Origin: Phlebotomus papatasi
Lineage: Eukaryota > Arthropoda > Insecta > Diptera > Psychodidae
Length of the DNA stretch: 64,000 nucleotides
Assembly: GCF_024763615.1 (NCBI RefSeq)
Contig: NC_077222.1
Coordinates: forward strand, 51,522,001 to 51,586,000
Reading direction: 5' to 3'
The translations under genes were made by a program, and so were the position numbers. Below are positions 1 to 12,227 of this stretch, piece after piece; positions within the stretch are counted from its first letter, which is position 1, and the number at the start of each line of letters is the position of its first letter. Under the pieces are notes generated by a model that worked only from the letters and a program-made list of their open reading frames with translations, ran no database searches and was not told the DNA's origin.

Positions 1-108
1 TAGGCTTTCGGGATTTTGGCTTTCGGAAATTTGGCTTTCAGGGTTTGACTTCTGGGATTCTGGCTGCCGCCAGGCAAAATAATTATTAGGTAAACATCCG
101 GAGCACTA

Positions 109-288
109 GAGGAAAGTACCCAGGCTTCGTAATATTTCTGAATAAATGTGACTCTGGAATATATTTTGAAAACTGGGCACTTTCCCCTAGCTTTTAAAAT
201 ATGGGTGCGATGAGTCACATTTATTGAGTAACATAGAAAAATTCACTCATTACGAAACTTGCAATCGTACAAAGCTTGGGTCTTTCTC
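109..288. repeat. TA-flanked inverted-repeat MITE
   Basis: Ends gaggaaagtacccaggctt and the approximate reverse complement aagcttgggtctttctc, flanked by TA on both sides. Inner arms also pair (aataaatgtgactc with gagtcacatttatt). At 180 bases without coding capacity it is a typical MITE; the family name is unknown to me. Confidence 0.65.
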
Positions 289-319
289 TAATCCTTAAAC
301 TAATCGTAAATGAAAAGTA

Positions 320-879
320 TTGGAAGGCTTTAAGGCTTCGTACACACTTTGGCTTCGAACATTTCTATTCGTTTTCCTATATTCCCTATTGAATCTGAGA
401 GTTATGGCAATATATATTTTTTAATAGCTAGTATTAAGTCACACATTTCCTTAAAAAAAACTTATGGGAATAAGTTAATACACTGGTAAAAATAAAAGGG
501 TCAAATTGACCCTTTTCAAAAGGATGGATCGTATTTGACCCTTTGAAAGGTTCACTTTTGTATCTCTTGAAATTTAGTATGCACATTTATCACGAATAAT
601 CATGTTTTATTGTAAACTTATTACTGATATCATATTTCTCTCATCTGAGCGAACACCAAAGATCACTTTTTCATTGTTTTTTTTTATTCGTTTATTCCGG
701 AATTAAATAGATGTCAAAACCGTGACCCTTTCGAAGGGTACCTGGTGACCCTTTCAAAGAGTCAAATATGATCCATCCTTTGGAAAAGGGTCAATTTGAC
801 CCTTTTATTTTTACCAGTGTATGGGAAAAATACCAGGTATTCGAAGCCAGAGTATGTGCGAGGCCTGAAAACCTCCCCC
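320..879. repeat. TA-flanked inverted-repeat element with a MITE inside
   Basis: The left arm (ggaaggctttaaggcttcg, then actttggcttcgaa) and the right arm (ttcgaagccagagt, then cgaggcctgaaaacctcc) are inverted copies flanked by TA. A different MITE (481-819) sits between the arms, so this element is older. A right-arm copy also lies at 51140-51215. Confidence 0.65.
481..819. repeat. CACTGGTAAAAATAAAAGGG MITE, TA target site
   Basis: The ends cactggtaaaaataaaaggg and its exact complement cccttttatttttaccagtg are flanked by TA (479-480 and 820-821). The arms extend about 60 bases, including gtcaaattgacccttttc. The size is 339 bases. TA duplication suggests a Tc1/mariner-type mobiliser; no transposase is encoded. 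Confidence 0.85.
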
Positions 880-1130
880 TACTTTGATTTACATATACAT
901 TATATCGTCAAAACTTTTTCTTTTATATAATGGGGAAGAGTGTGAAGAAATTATAATCAAGATTACTATTTGATTACTATTTTGTTGCGTTGTCGACTTT
1001 TGCGGGGGTCGCTTGAAGACGCTGGATCGCTATTTGTAATCGTTTGGCTTTTAGTTTTAGTAACGCCCAGTAAGTTGTACGCTGTTTGTCTAAAGCATAT
1101 CTCTACCGAGAGGGAAGTACTTATATAAAA

Positions 1131-1295
1131 TTGATGACCAATTTCTGAGATTTCGGAAAAATCGCGTCACGTTATTCATCTATTCATCGAGGCGTCATGA
1201 GACCTAGAGGCGAAACGGTTAGGGATAGCGATTTAGTATCTTTGAGGACCCTCTTATAAGACAACCTAAAAATTATTAATATTCCCCTCAGTTTA
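1131..1295 (+). repeat. Dispersed repeat, copy 1 of a ~165 bp segment
   Basis: The segment (containing catcgaggcgtcatgagacc and gaggcgaaacgg) recurs in the same orientation at 3285-3450 with few changes. Its ends are not clear. It looks like the tail of a longer element family rather than a gene. Confidence 0.6.
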
Positions 1296-1712
1296 TATAT
1301 TATATATCTGGCATCTAAACTTTACAACTGACAGACGTGTACAACCAGCGTTACCTAATTTTTCACCAAGCTGCAAATCAAATTCACGAAAATTTACCGT
1401 ATAATTGTAGATAAAATTATGACGATGATACATAAGTTGTTTCCTCTCTCTAAAGAATTCGAGCAATAATATTGGATATGAAGTGCTATTTTGTCGCCGA
1501 AATGCTGTATTATAAAAAGTCGCTGTGACATTATTTAGGCTGGAAAATGTTCTCGTTAGACCACTTGTCCCTTTCCCCCAATTTTAATGCCTTTGCAGAA
1601 ATCCTAAAAACCCTTTTTCCCTGACTCAGAAAATCGCATTTTTCAATCCTTTGTTAAATAAATTGAAATTATTTATAGGAAATTTATTTGCACGGACCTT
1701 TCTCGTACATAT

Positions 1713-2387
1713 GTGCATATAAAGATAATTTTCTGTATTCAGGTGACTTTCTATACAAAAATGCTTATATCCTCCAACTATACCTTCTGTAACAGCCCTG
1801 TGCTTGTCTTATTTATGTTTATATCCCTATTTGGATTTGTGCTGTCCCTAGCGGTTTCTTTTTATTGTAGAAAAATTATGGGAAATAAAAGAAAAAATAT
1901 TGTGACTCCGGAAGAGGGAACATTTCTGTAAATTATTCTCTTATTGTTTAATTTTTCAGTATTAGAAGAAATAGAAGAAAGAGAGAAGAAATGTAAGTTA
2001 ATGAAGAAACTTGAGATCCAATTGGATGAAAACAAATTTCAAAGTATTTAACTGTGAGGTCACGTGTTAGAACTTTTCTCCCCCTAAATTGACCCATTTA
2101 CTCTCGTTGAAATTTAACTTTTTATTGTTTTTGTTCTGGCGATAGATGAGAGATATAAAAAGTTGAGTAGATGGGGAGTAAGCCTAACCAAGAAGTCATC
2201 AACAAGTGTTACGATTTTTGCCTTCTTAACATTTCTTACATCCCAATTTTCTTTAACATCCATTTGGGACAATTTTTATGCACGAGCAAGGAATAAAAGA
2301 TGTGTAGCCTTAAATATAGAAGACACGACAGAGAATGTTGAAAATGTCGAAGAATTCAGAACTATTTTTTCTCCGATAACGATATAG
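1713..2387 (+). other. Weak candidate small nested gene or pseudogene
   Basis: I do not recognise a family. An ORF from 1713 (or after an acceptor-like ttctgtattcag ending 1742) has a strongly hydrophobic, membrane-like stretch, then a basic run (CRKIMGNKRKN). Downstream, ttaatttttcag (1959) opens a charged, coiled-coil-like stretch EEIEEREKK ending at a good gtaagt donor (1993). An acceptor (ggcgatag, 2144) joins it in frame to ERYKKLSRWG and a further ~75 codons with a second hydrophobic stretch, ending at 2385-2387. The join of the second and third segments is in frame; the first and second are not in frame by the obvious splice. It may be chance, a pseudogene, or a real gene with an exon missed. 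Confidence 0.2.
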
Positions 2388-3030
2388 CTTAAATCGAGAT
2401 ATTAGGGTTGATGGTAGTATCATCAAACTTCTCCAGAAATACATTTGTGTATACTATCCTCAGTCGTTTTTTTTGGTGTCTTCGCCAATGCTGGAGCAAT
2501 AACATTTCAAGAAGACACGTTTACATCTATCGTTTAAATGTTTGTGGCAAATTGGTTCTTGTGATATATATTCCTGCGAAATTTGCACAAGCTGTTTTTT
2601 TTCTGCACAAGTCTCCTCTCTCTGTGGAATTACCCATAAAATTTTAACCCTGTTTACCTGAGTAGAATGTTTGTTCAAAAACATACTATATGGTAATGCA
2701 AGATGAGAGTTTAAAAACTCTGTTAACTTATTTGGTAATTAAATAAACCACGAAATTACACTTTTGAGGATTTTTTTACGAGTAAAATAAAATATGGGAC
2801 GTGGTGGAATCACTATAAATAAGTGAACTAATTGAAGTTCAACCATTATTCCCTAAGTTACGATCCTATATAACACTTTTAGAAATAGAGAGAGAGAGAA
2901 TGGCGCACTTTCCCGTAAGAGCAACTAGATACGTTTTTGGTACTTTCTAGAATTTTAAAATAAAACTAAACCAAAATGCAATGTTGTATTTTGCATTGAG
3001 ATACTTCTTCTCAATTGTTTACTGCTCTAA

Positions 3031-3255
3031 TGCACTAGACACACTTACGACTTAAGCCGAGAGACGGCTTACCGTAATTATAATCAAAATAATGATTTGA
3101 CTAAATTCCCATCACCCATTTTTCACTCAAATTAAGACGTTTTTCGGCTTAGCTGAGAGACGCTTTAGTCAGAAACTGATGGAAATATAATCTGATCAAT
3201 ATTTTGATTATAATTACATTAGGCCGTCTCTCGGGTTAAGTCGTGTGTCTAGGGC
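3031..3255. repeat. Inverted-repeat element, AGACGGCTTA family
   Basis: The left arm has tagacacacttacgactt and agccgagagacggctta; the right arm has the complement, gccgtctctcgggttaag then tcgtgtgtcta. A longer member of the same family, split by another insertion, occupies about 22385-24335. No coding capacity. Confidence 0.7.
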
Positions 3256-3284
3256 ATATCTGACCAATTTCTATAATATGACTA

Positions 3285-3450
3285 TAATATGACCAATTTC
3301 TGAGATTTAGGAGAAATCGCGTCACGGTGTCCATCTATTCATCGAGGCGTCATGAGACCTAGAGGCGAAACGGTTAGGGATGGCGATTTAGGATCTTTGA
3401 GGACCCTCTCATATGACAACCTAAGGATTATTAACATTCCCCTCAGTTTC
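3285..3450 (+). repeat. Dispersed repeat, copy 2 of a ~165 bp segment
   Basis: Same sequence as 1131-1295 with small changes (shared ctgagattt...gaaatcgcgtcac and tgaggaccctct segments). It sits directly after the 3031-3255 element. Confidence 0.6.
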
Positions 3451-3560
3451 CTTCCATTCTTCCCTTTCTCTTCCAAAATCAGTTTTTTTAAGAATTTCTT
3501 CGAAAACGTGTTGTGCGATTTTGTTTCATTTTTTGGATTTCCTTAAGAGGTCACTTCAAC

Positions 3561-3676
3561 GGAGGGGATCTCAGCGGCGCAATAGGCAAGACCATTGGGT
3601 CTTGGGCGGATGAGATCTCTGACTCGACTCTCAAAGTTGTGAGTTTAAGTTCCGCCCGGTGCAAGCAACTGAATGT
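3561..3676 (+). repeat. tRNA-like SINE copy, degraded
   Basis: Shares ggcaagaccattgggtctt, then gttgtgagtttaagttccg and cccggtgcaa with the clearer copies at 10668-10776 and 56761-56870. The B-box-like agtttaagttcc is decayed and the A box is poor. Confidence 0.5.
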
Positions 3677-4409
3677 CAGAAAAATACATTTTCGTTTTGA
3701 TAAAAACGTAATAAAACGCACCGTCTCTGCTCGAAAATCTCTGGGAACATGGAAGAAGCGTCCACATTGCGGGTAAGGTGCTCCTGGGCGATCTACAGAT
3801 AGACTTAGCGGAATATAATATGATTATATTGTAATAAAGTATTCCGATACGATTAATAATAATAATTTAAACGGATAGGTGCTGTAGACCGACATTTCGA
3901 CTATAATATGAAAATATTCCTTAATCATTCCCAAAAACTATTTTTCAAGGTCAAGTGCTGAAAAAGCTCTGGAGATAATATTTCTTTGAACTTATTGGGG
4001 GTTTATGTTTCGGTCCGTCGCTAATATATTAGAATCTCCGACAAATCTGAACTGATTATAAAACGGTTATTAATCGGTAATGAACCAGTAATGATCCGAT
4101 AACTGATTTTGTAAATGATTTTTATCATAAATTTACTTGTATTACTTCTAGGCTATTTTGGGAGCTATTTTAAAATCGATTTAAAATTATTTTAAATCGG
4201 AAAATTTAAAAACAAATTGTACAGTGAAAAAAAACTTGTGAACTGCTTTAACTCGTGAGCACGAGTTTTTTTCCCTGTGAATTGAACCTCTAAAAAAACT
4301 TTATTAACTTAGGTAGATTATAGGAAATTGCTTTTGGGGTATTAGTATCCAGGTTCGAACATTTCGCAAATCTGGAACTCTTCGCCATCATTTTTTTTAA
4401 ATCACTTTA

Positions 4410-6241
4410 AAGGGACAGATAATCCTAACCGGCTTATGTAGGTGAGATTCTTAACGTGAGATAACTCGGAGTGCATGCAAATTCGATTTGGAGCTGAAGT
4501 TGGGAGACGCCATTCAGTTATCTTGAATCAAATTCGTGAAATTATGCAAATTTTGTATTTAAACCAAAATATCAAGGATTTGAATGAACTGATAGAAAAG
4601 TGATATATGAATGAAATGTAGACCAGAATGTTCTCTATAATTTTGCTGTAGAACTTGAACTCATCGATTACTCAGAAGCCAAGATAAGCGAGGTTTTTTG
4701 TTTCTTAACTCGTTTTTTCATCCAGAGTGCCCCAAGTAGTCATTTGTTGAGCTTCAACTATTTCAAAGAATTGTTGTATTTTGTGGGACTTTCCATTTAA
4801 AACCCTATTTTAAGTGTCTTGGTGGAGTAGAGGCAGTCAAATTGGCATCTGAGTGATTTCGAAGCGTTATTATGGGAAAAATCAATTTTTTCACACTTAA
4901 ACGGCAAAATCGGAGTGATAGCGTAGTCTGAGCGGAAAATGATGTATGGACGAAATGTAGAGACAAATGTGTTCTACAATTGTGTCGAAGTAATCATCAA
5001 AATCGGTTTAGCGACAGTCGAGATAATTGAGGTTATGTGATATTGAAATTGGTTTTTCGACTGTGGCGCCCCTGGTGTTGGTCCCACGAAGTTCAAATAT
5101 TCTAGAAAGTTGTAGCATTTGGTGAGATCTTTCGTTTAAGCCCTCACTCATCAAAATCGGTCACATAGAACCGGAGATATGATTTTTTGAATTTCGTGAA
5201 CTTTGACCCCTCATATCTCCGGTTCTATTGAAACCACAGCGCGCATACGCACCATTTTGGAAACGTCCTAGACTGGACTACAACATACTAAAATTTCATT
5301 AACTTGCACAATGCCGTTTTTGAGAAAAGTGACTTTGAATTTCGATGAATTTTGACGCTATCACAGCGCCACCTGTGGTGACTTTTTGAACTTCCATCTG
5401 AAAGTGCTCATCGAGACGAAACCAAAAAGGTAAAATTTAGGTCGATATGTTAATTAGAACCGGAGATAGAGGCCGGTCAATGTTCGAACTTTGACCCCTT
5501 ATAGCTCGGGTCAGGGGTTATGGATCGACTTAAGGTTTTTTTTGTTTGATAGGTATAATCAACGGCTACAACATACTAAATTTTCAGCCCGATGCACAAT
5601 GGAATTTTTGAGTTATTTAACTTTTAAGATTTAAAAATTTTCTTTTTAAAAAAAGCGCCCCTAGCGGTGGTTTTATGAACTTGCGATGTTAGAAGGGGAA
5701 GTGGCATTTCACGAGAGCTTTCCAAAAAGCCCTCACTTTTTAAATTCTGACAATTAGAACCGGAGTTATGGCCATTTTAAGAAATTTTTTTTGGACCCTT
5801 ATAGCTCGGGTCAGGGGGGTCGGGGGACCTTAAGTTTGGTATTGATGGAAAGCTCTAAGGCCCAGCTATAACATACTAAAATTTGAGTCCGCTGAATGCC
5901 ATAGGGGCGGAGCTATTGAGAAAACAAAAAAAGGGGGGTCTTCAAAATGGCGGAAGGAGGGGTGGGGGGTGGGGGGTCTATGCACCAAGTTGCAATTTTC
6001 ACCCGATATATAACCTTTGCCGAAAACCGCAAGTCGATATCTTTTTTAGTTTAGGAGCTATTAAGCTCCAAAGAGCGGCCGGCCGGCCGGCCGGCCGGCC
6101 GGCCGGGAACGTAACTTAGCCACATATATATTCGGAATCAGGAAGTGGCGAAACACATTTTGGCCAAATTTGAGGTCGATCGGACGACATGAAATTTTGT
6201 TAGGATTATAGTAGGTGAGATTTTGTTAAGAATCTCACCTA
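4410..6241 (+). mobile_element. 1.8 kb non-coding element, copy 1
   Basis: Homology with the inverted copy at 22450-24276 runs from gggacagataatcctaacc to the terminal gaatctcacc followed by TA. Both ends carry taggtgagattcttaac-type sequence in inverted orientation, so it is probably a DNA element. I see no transposase ORF. The inside is built of degenerate ~290-base units with repeated phrases: aaccggagatatg, cttatagctcgggtcagggg, acatactaaaatttcag and gcgcccctagcggtgg. A ccgg-rich microsatellite (6077-6105) lies near the right end. Related, diverged sequence occurs at 9400-10640 and 54430-55200. It does not match a family I can name. Confidence 0.75.
6077..6105. repeat. CCGG microsatellite
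   Basis: A run of (ggcc)n inside the 1.8 kb element, matched in the inverted copy at about 22584-22611. Confidence 0.85.
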
Positions 6242-7301
6242 ATACACGTATTTGAAAACTTGGTTGTTTTCAAATAATATTCGTTTTGAATTCAAATGTA
6301 TAATTTTATGGCCAGTAATTTTTCAAATTTTCTGTTTTAATAATATAATTAATATTATTATTTATTATGAAATTCATCAATTTCTTTTGTTTGTGTATGT
6401 GTCTCAGATCTGTGTAAAATCTGTGTAAGAAAAGTGTCGTATATAGAAATTAATTCGGCACTTTTGAAAAATATATTTTAATGCACTGATTCTGTGGTTC
6501 TAGGTGAAATCCGACCTCGTAAGATCGGGTCAAACTTTGCATAAACACATTTTGACACTTCTATGTCACGAGTTCCGTGGTCCAATTTTCGTGGTCGTCC
6601 GTTCAATTCTACATAGTACAAACACTTCTGGCGAGAGAACGGCAAGAGATATCGACAAATTGTTTTCGACAAAATATTTCGAAAATTAGGCAATCATTTT
6701 TCTTTAAACTTGACGTCGAATATCTCAAAACTTTCATTTTCAGTTTTTATGAAATTTTGGAATGGTTTAGTTGAGGTGGAGAGCTTTCCAACGGTTGGTC
6801 ACATTTTGCTCTCCGCTCTATCCTGAACCTATCTAAATGGAGATAACCTGACCGTACCATATTTTCGATGTTTATGAAGCAATTTCGATGAAATTTTACT
6901 ATTTTGTTTCTGAAATCAAGATATTTCTGACAGGTCACATTGGTTGCATCTGTCCTTACTCCACCCCACTGTACCCCGACCCGACCCTTATTACACCAAA
7001 ATTGACCAGACTCTATCTCAAATGTTTATTAACCTATTTCAATGGACTTGCTTTCTTTTGTTGGCATTCTGTACTCAAATTATTTAATATAGCAAATGGC
7101 CAGTGATAAGCGTGGCTGCTAACAGTTTGTTCGATTCAACTTCGGATTTTCAAGCTTTTTTAGTTTTATTTTTTCGTTTTTAATTGAGTATTTGAACTCA
7201 GTACTTTGTATTTTTGACATGAAATTCGAAATAAACTTTTCTTTTTTTAACCTATCGTTACTCTTTTGTCTATATTATCTTTAATTTTATAAAGAACATC
7301 T

Positions 7302-7442
7302 AAATGGTCATACGGGCATGGGACTGACAACCTCATCCCGTACAAGAAAAAATAATAATGCGTGTCTAGAAATCCCCTTGAGGGAAGGCCTTGTTCCTTC
7401 ATGGAATGTTGTGCCAGCATTATTATTATTATTATTATTATT
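7302..7442 (+). mobile_element. 5'-truncated non-LTR retrotransposon 3' tail
   Basis: The sequence catacgggcatgggactgac, then gagggaaggccttgttcct and gttgtgccagc, runs into (att)n at 7421-7442. It resembles the 3' untranslated ends of insect RTE/CR1-like retroposons with trinucleotide tails. Only the tail survives. Confidence 0.5.
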
Positions 7443-7626
7443 ACATCTAAATGGTTGGAGATTGATTTGAAAACTCCATTAAGAAATAAGTCTTATAGGT
7501 TTGCCCGATTTATTTCTGAGAATAACTTGAGCAGATTTCCCAAGACTTATCAATGCATTGCGCAGGGGGTTGTATTTTGCATTTCGATATACTTTCGTGA
7601 CAGACAATAATGTTCTGTTCTTAATA

Positions 7627-7663
7627 TGTTTAATATTAATATTAATATTAATATTAATTAATA
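7627..7663. repeat. TAATAT-type microsatellite
   Basis: A short run of (taatat)n-like repeats in AT-rich intron. Confidence 0.8.
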
Positions 7664-7994
7664 TGTTTACGTTTTAGTATAATAACCTTTGAAAAATACT
7701 TAGGTAGTTTTTGATAAATAAACTTCGGGATATAGAATTTCAGATGCTACAAGTTAAAATGAACTTATCAAAACATTTTTGCAAAAAAAAACATAAAAAT
7801 GACAAGAATTTAATACAGTTGTGAATTGTTGATTCATTTGAGAAATTCCACTTTGCTTATTGCAATATTTCCCATACAGAATAAAGTTAATAAAAATAAA
7901 CTTGATTATATTCATGGAATTTATGAAATTAGAAACATGAAATGTATTCATGCAAATTTACATTTTTTTTATCTTCATCTGCTCTTATTTACAG

Positions 7995-8100
7995 ACCTCA
8001 AGCGAGAAGCTACAATTTGCCACATGCTAAAGCATCCACATATTGTTGAATTACTGGAAACATACAGCTCGGAGGGAATGCTGTATATGGTGTTTGAGTT
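7995..8100 (+). CDS. CASK: CASK exon A: kinase-like domain, alphaC to hinge
   Basis: This is the first supported exon of CASK, a MAGUK scaffold at synapses and epithelial junctions. It opens with AC, completing an Asp codon from an upstream exon, and reads [20 protein letters not shown], then [15 protein letters not shown]. As known for the family, this is the alphaC helix (with its conserved Glu), beta4 and beta5, and the start of the hinge of the CaM-kinase-like domain. The acceptor is ...ttatttacag and the donor is gtgagt. The exon ends in TT, and the C that starts the next exon completes Phe. The match to dipteran CASK is nearly residue for residue from memory, so the identity is secure. 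The exact exon number in the gene is not known from this window. Confidence 0.96.
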
Positions 8101-9399
8101 GTGAGTATCAAATACTTCTTTTAATAATCTGTATAGATTTTTTTTTATATCTCTATTGTTAGTGGATTCCTTCTTCCACAAAATATTGATAAATTCTTTC
8201 CTTGTCAATATATATTAGAAATATGAATTTAACTTGAAATTGTTGAGGATTTTTTTTTCTGGGGGACAAAATAGGCATAAAGCTCTTTATAGAATATATG
8301 TTCGTGAGGGGAATAGGGAAGTTTGGAAAATTTCTGTTCCAATACATTTCCCACTTAAGTCGAAAGCTATATATGTTCAGGGAGAAATTCTGTGGTAAGG
8401 GATTGTATAAAATCAAAACTTCAGTTTCTACTTCTGAGGTTACATATCTTAAGAATTATACCATGGTTAGTGATATATATCAAAAAAAAAGTTAGATACA
8501 GGCTTAAATTATATTAAATTTCATCCCACTTCCAGGAGTCATAGTAATACATATAATGTATACATAGACAGGTTTTTTTAAAGTCAAATTGCGGAATAAA
8601 AGTTCAATTTGAAAATGTATATCTAATGTTAATATATATATAAGGGTGGAAATTTCAAAGATTTTCAGGCAGGGCCAAAACTTGATGCCATTTGCTGTCT
8701 GCCTTTCCTGTTGATGTTGATGTCATTGGCTCCAAAAGTTACCGATGCGTGTGATACGATAAAACCCTTATGGGGAAAAAGGGATCGGTGAAAGGGTGTG
8801 GGAAATGATGTGGTAGGCATGAACATAGAAAATTTGATAGGCACCAGAAGGTTTATTGGGAGTTGATTTAATTGACTAGTGAAAATTTGTGGGTTGACAA
8901 GGGGGTTGATGGGAAAAAATGTTCGAAATATACAAAAAAAAAAAGTTATGATGAAGTACAATGAAGGGAAATGTGAAAATTTTCCGTCACAGTGACATTT
9001 GAAGCATCAAACAGTTTACAAAAGATGATATCAAATTGATTACTCAACTGAAGGGTAATGGTGCTTTTTTTTTCTTTTTTTTCTCAAATTTTTGCTAAAG
9101 TTGTATTAGATGGATTCATGTCTGAAGATTTTTATTGGAGTGACAAGATTGGGATGGGTATATCTTCTCTTATCATGTCTTCCGGACAACACATGCTAAC
9201 AATCACATTTTCACCCACGTTAGTTGTATTGTATACATATATGTGAAAAATGAGATATTCACGGTAGTAAATGGTTAAAAAGGGGTAGCATAGCCCTTCA
9301 GCTTTGCGGAATGCTCGAATTTGTAACTGAATAATGATGAACGAAAATAGGTTATAAGTAGAAGCGTTATTACTGAATTATGGAATCAAGAAAGTTATA

Positions 9400-10640
9400 G
9401 AGTTTTCGCCGGTTTATTACTGATTTGAAAATTATTCAGAGTTATTAGTGATTTCAAGGCCTTTCAAACAAACCCAAATTTGACAAAATCGGTTGATAAA
9501 TTCGCTCTCTGGAGTCTTTTCAACCTGAAAATCCGAAAAATCTTCATTAAGAATGATTCAAGGACATTGTGCTAAGTTGCATGACAATTTTTTGAGATAT
9601 TTATTTTATCGATTGCTCAAAATAGGAAAGAAGTATTTAAATTTAACTTTATACAAAATTTGATTTTACCGCTAAATTTAATGAGAGAACTTGTGGGAAT
9701 TGGTTCAGAAATATGTTCTCTAAAAGCTTATAAATTTTTTCACATTAAAAAAACGTTATTAGGAAAATTTAACTTCAACTGGTCATAGTCTAATTTGAGT
9801 ACAGAAGGAATATCAAAAGAAAAAAAGTTTATTGAAATCGGTTATAAACGTTACAGATAGAGTTCGTTCAACTTGGATAAAGTAATGGTTGAAGTACACT
9901 TTTAGGGGGAGTGCGGACGGATGTGATCTATCGTTAGAAAAGTCTCGATATCAGATAAAATATTTATACTGAAATATCATCGAAATCGCTTAAGTACCGA
10001 AAATGGCGAAAATACAGTCCGGTTGACACGTTTTTGATTATAGCTCAGGTCAGGAAACATCGTGGACGGATTGCGATCCACCCACGGTTGGAAAAGTCTT
10101 GACCTCAGCTACAACATCCTAAGATTTAAAGAAAAATCATCGTCTAGTTTTCGAAATATTCGAAAACGAAATTTCGAAAATTGATTTTCTGATTAATCGG
10201 ACCTTCTATTAAATCGGATGAAGTTAGGGTGTCATAAGGGTTGTAGTGTTACACGAGAGCTTCCCAAAACATCAATTTTTTTCAAATTTTGACAATTAGA
10301 ACCGGAGATATGACCATTTGAAAATTAATTTTTTGACTCCTTATAGCTCTGGTCAGGGGGATCAGGGAAATTAACTTTTTTTTTAATCGAAAGCTCTTAG
10401 GCCCAGTTTATAACATACTAAAATTTGAGCCCAATCGATGCCATAGGGGATGTGTTATTGAGAAAACAAAATTTGGGGGTGTTTCAAAATGGTGGAAATG
10501 GGGATGGGGAGTGGATCTGACGTCTTCTACTTCAAGCCGCTCATTGACATTTAAGCTTTGCAGAGAATTCCTTGTCGATATCTCTCCGTTTTCACTCCGG
10601 AAGTGGTTATCAAACAGACGGACGGACGAAAATCGTTTTT
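9400..10640 (+). repeat. Diverged relative of the 1.8 kb element and the ATCGGTTA repeats
   Basis: The second half (10015-10640) repeats phrases of the 4410-6241 element in the same order: tatagctcaggtcaggaa, aaccggagatatgacc, ataacatactaaaatttgag, then gagaaaacaaaatttggggg. The first part resembles the dispersed family with caaatttgacaaaatcggtt. Ends are not clear and no coding capacity is seen. Confidence 0.55.
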
Positions 10641-10667
10641 TAGCGCATTTGATATTCATGATCTAGG

Positions 10668-10776
10668 TGATCCGTGCTGCAATTGGTAAGAGCGTTCGGC
10701 TCTCGGGCGGTGCGACCCCCGGCTCGACTGTCACAGTTGTGAGTTTGAGTCCCGCCCGGTGCAAATGATTGAAAAG
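10668..10776 (+). repeat. tRNA-like SINE copy
   Basis: An A-box-like segment (ctgcaattggtaagagcg) and a B-box-like segment (gagtttgagtccc) are spaced wider than in a normal tRNA, and the acceptor arms do not pair. The flanking cccggtgcaaatgattgaa is shared with 56761-56870, as expected for a SINE body rather than a tRNA gene. Confidence 0.65.
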
Positions 10777-12227
10777 ATCGCCTTATTCGCGAAGATTGTG
10801 TTGGAAAAAGTAATTCTCGGAGGATAGAAAGGAAAATTTTCGAGATAGAAAAGATAGAAAAGAAAATCGAGAAATTCTATATACTTCTCCCTCAGTAGAG
10901 TTCGAGCTATACAAGAAGAGATTGCACAGTAGCTTAATACCATCATCAAAATAATAAATAGCTGGCCATACACGTTCGAAAAATATTACATAAATAGTGC
11001 AACATCATGGATCTAATATCATGCCCTAATATTTCTTTTTGGACAATTGCTAACAGGCTAGCAACTATTTCACATTATGTTACGTATATACATAACTCTT
11101 TAAAATTTTAATAATTCAAAGTGCGGTACATTAAATATAGAGTTCCGAAATTCTTTCGAAATTAAAGATGAAAAACTCAAATTAAGTTAAAATATATTTA
11201 ATTAAAATTGTCACAGAAATGTCTAACTCCCAACTCTCCCCTTCCTAAAAAAAGTATCGTATTTACTCCTGTGAAAATTTGAGTGCTAGCAGATTTCTGG
11301 GGAAAAATAAATGTTTGTGGTGTGCAGTGCAGTTTCTTTTCATTAGTTCACTTTTGATGTAACATTCGTGCACGGATAGGTGAACTTTCTGCAAACAAAA
11401 ATAACAGATAGTCTTCCACAAGACTTGGAGCACAATCTGGTTTTATTTGTCCAAGTTACCTGGAATAACTTTTTGATTGTGTCCTTTGACAAAATGCACA
11501 GATTTTGCAAAAAGGGGAAAACTCGTAGCTTTTAAATTGCAAATTTGCATCATACTTGTTTACTTTTTAAATACATTTGTGTAATTTTCAAAAAGATTTA
11601 GATTAATTACATTAATGCAACCTGAAATTTTTAAATCATTTAGTGTCTTCTGAGCATATCTTTCTAAATCTGCCATTATTGTCTATCACGTCAAGTTTGT
11701 GAAATATAATCATGATTAACAGTCTTAAGAAATATGAAAAAATCTTTTATAAAATATTTTGTTTTTGAATAATGGGACATGGTAATATCAAAAGATATTT
11801 TGTACAGGACGACTCAAATAAGTTTTTATTATAGAACAAACCATATTTACCTTTTCCAAAAGGAAAAGTTCAATTTCAAATCTAATGAAGAGATTTAAAG
11901 ACAATAAGAGGAAGTGAGGTACTTTTGAATTGAGGCAACACAAACCGATCGTGGAGCTGAGTTACATTATGATAAGGTTAAATTCCATTTAAAAACAGAA
12001 TAAAAAAGCCTAATTTAAATACACAGAGCTGCCCCATTTCTCCTTACTTAACATAAAAATCCCGATAACCGTGAGCTAAACAAGCTTTATCGAGGAATTT
12101 TTGTGTTACTGTGGTGGAGCTCTTCATAAAATGTGAAACTGGGTTTGGGTATACATTAGAGCAAAATTTGGGAAAGATGGGGGCTAAGGGCGAATAAGCA
12201 CGGGATATTTGAACCTCAATCCATTTA

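Larger units (their letters stand above)
1..7994 (+). other. CASK: CASK upstream intron (or 5' flank), repeat-rich
   Basis: This is the sequence before the first recognisable CASK exon. That exon opens in phase 1, so an upstream coding exon must exist, but I found no match to the N-terminal kinase segment (glycine loop, VAIK-type lysine) here; it is probably before position 1. The stretch holds MITEs at 109-288, 320-879 and 3031-3255, a duplicated ~165 bp segment (1131-1295 and 3285-3450), a tRNA-like SINE (3561-3676), the large 4410-6241 element and a non-LTR tail (7302-7442). A weak coding candidate lies at 1713-2387. Nothing recognisable was seen in 889-1130, 2650-3030, 6250-6480 or 6700-7300 beyond short shared phrases with other repeats. 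Confidence 0.6.

Noticed and set aside
5883..6119. 78-codon ORF, also found inverted at 22575-22802
   Set aside because: It lies in the 1.8 kb repeat and runs through a (ggcc)n microsatellite; the duplication comes from the element, not from coding selection.
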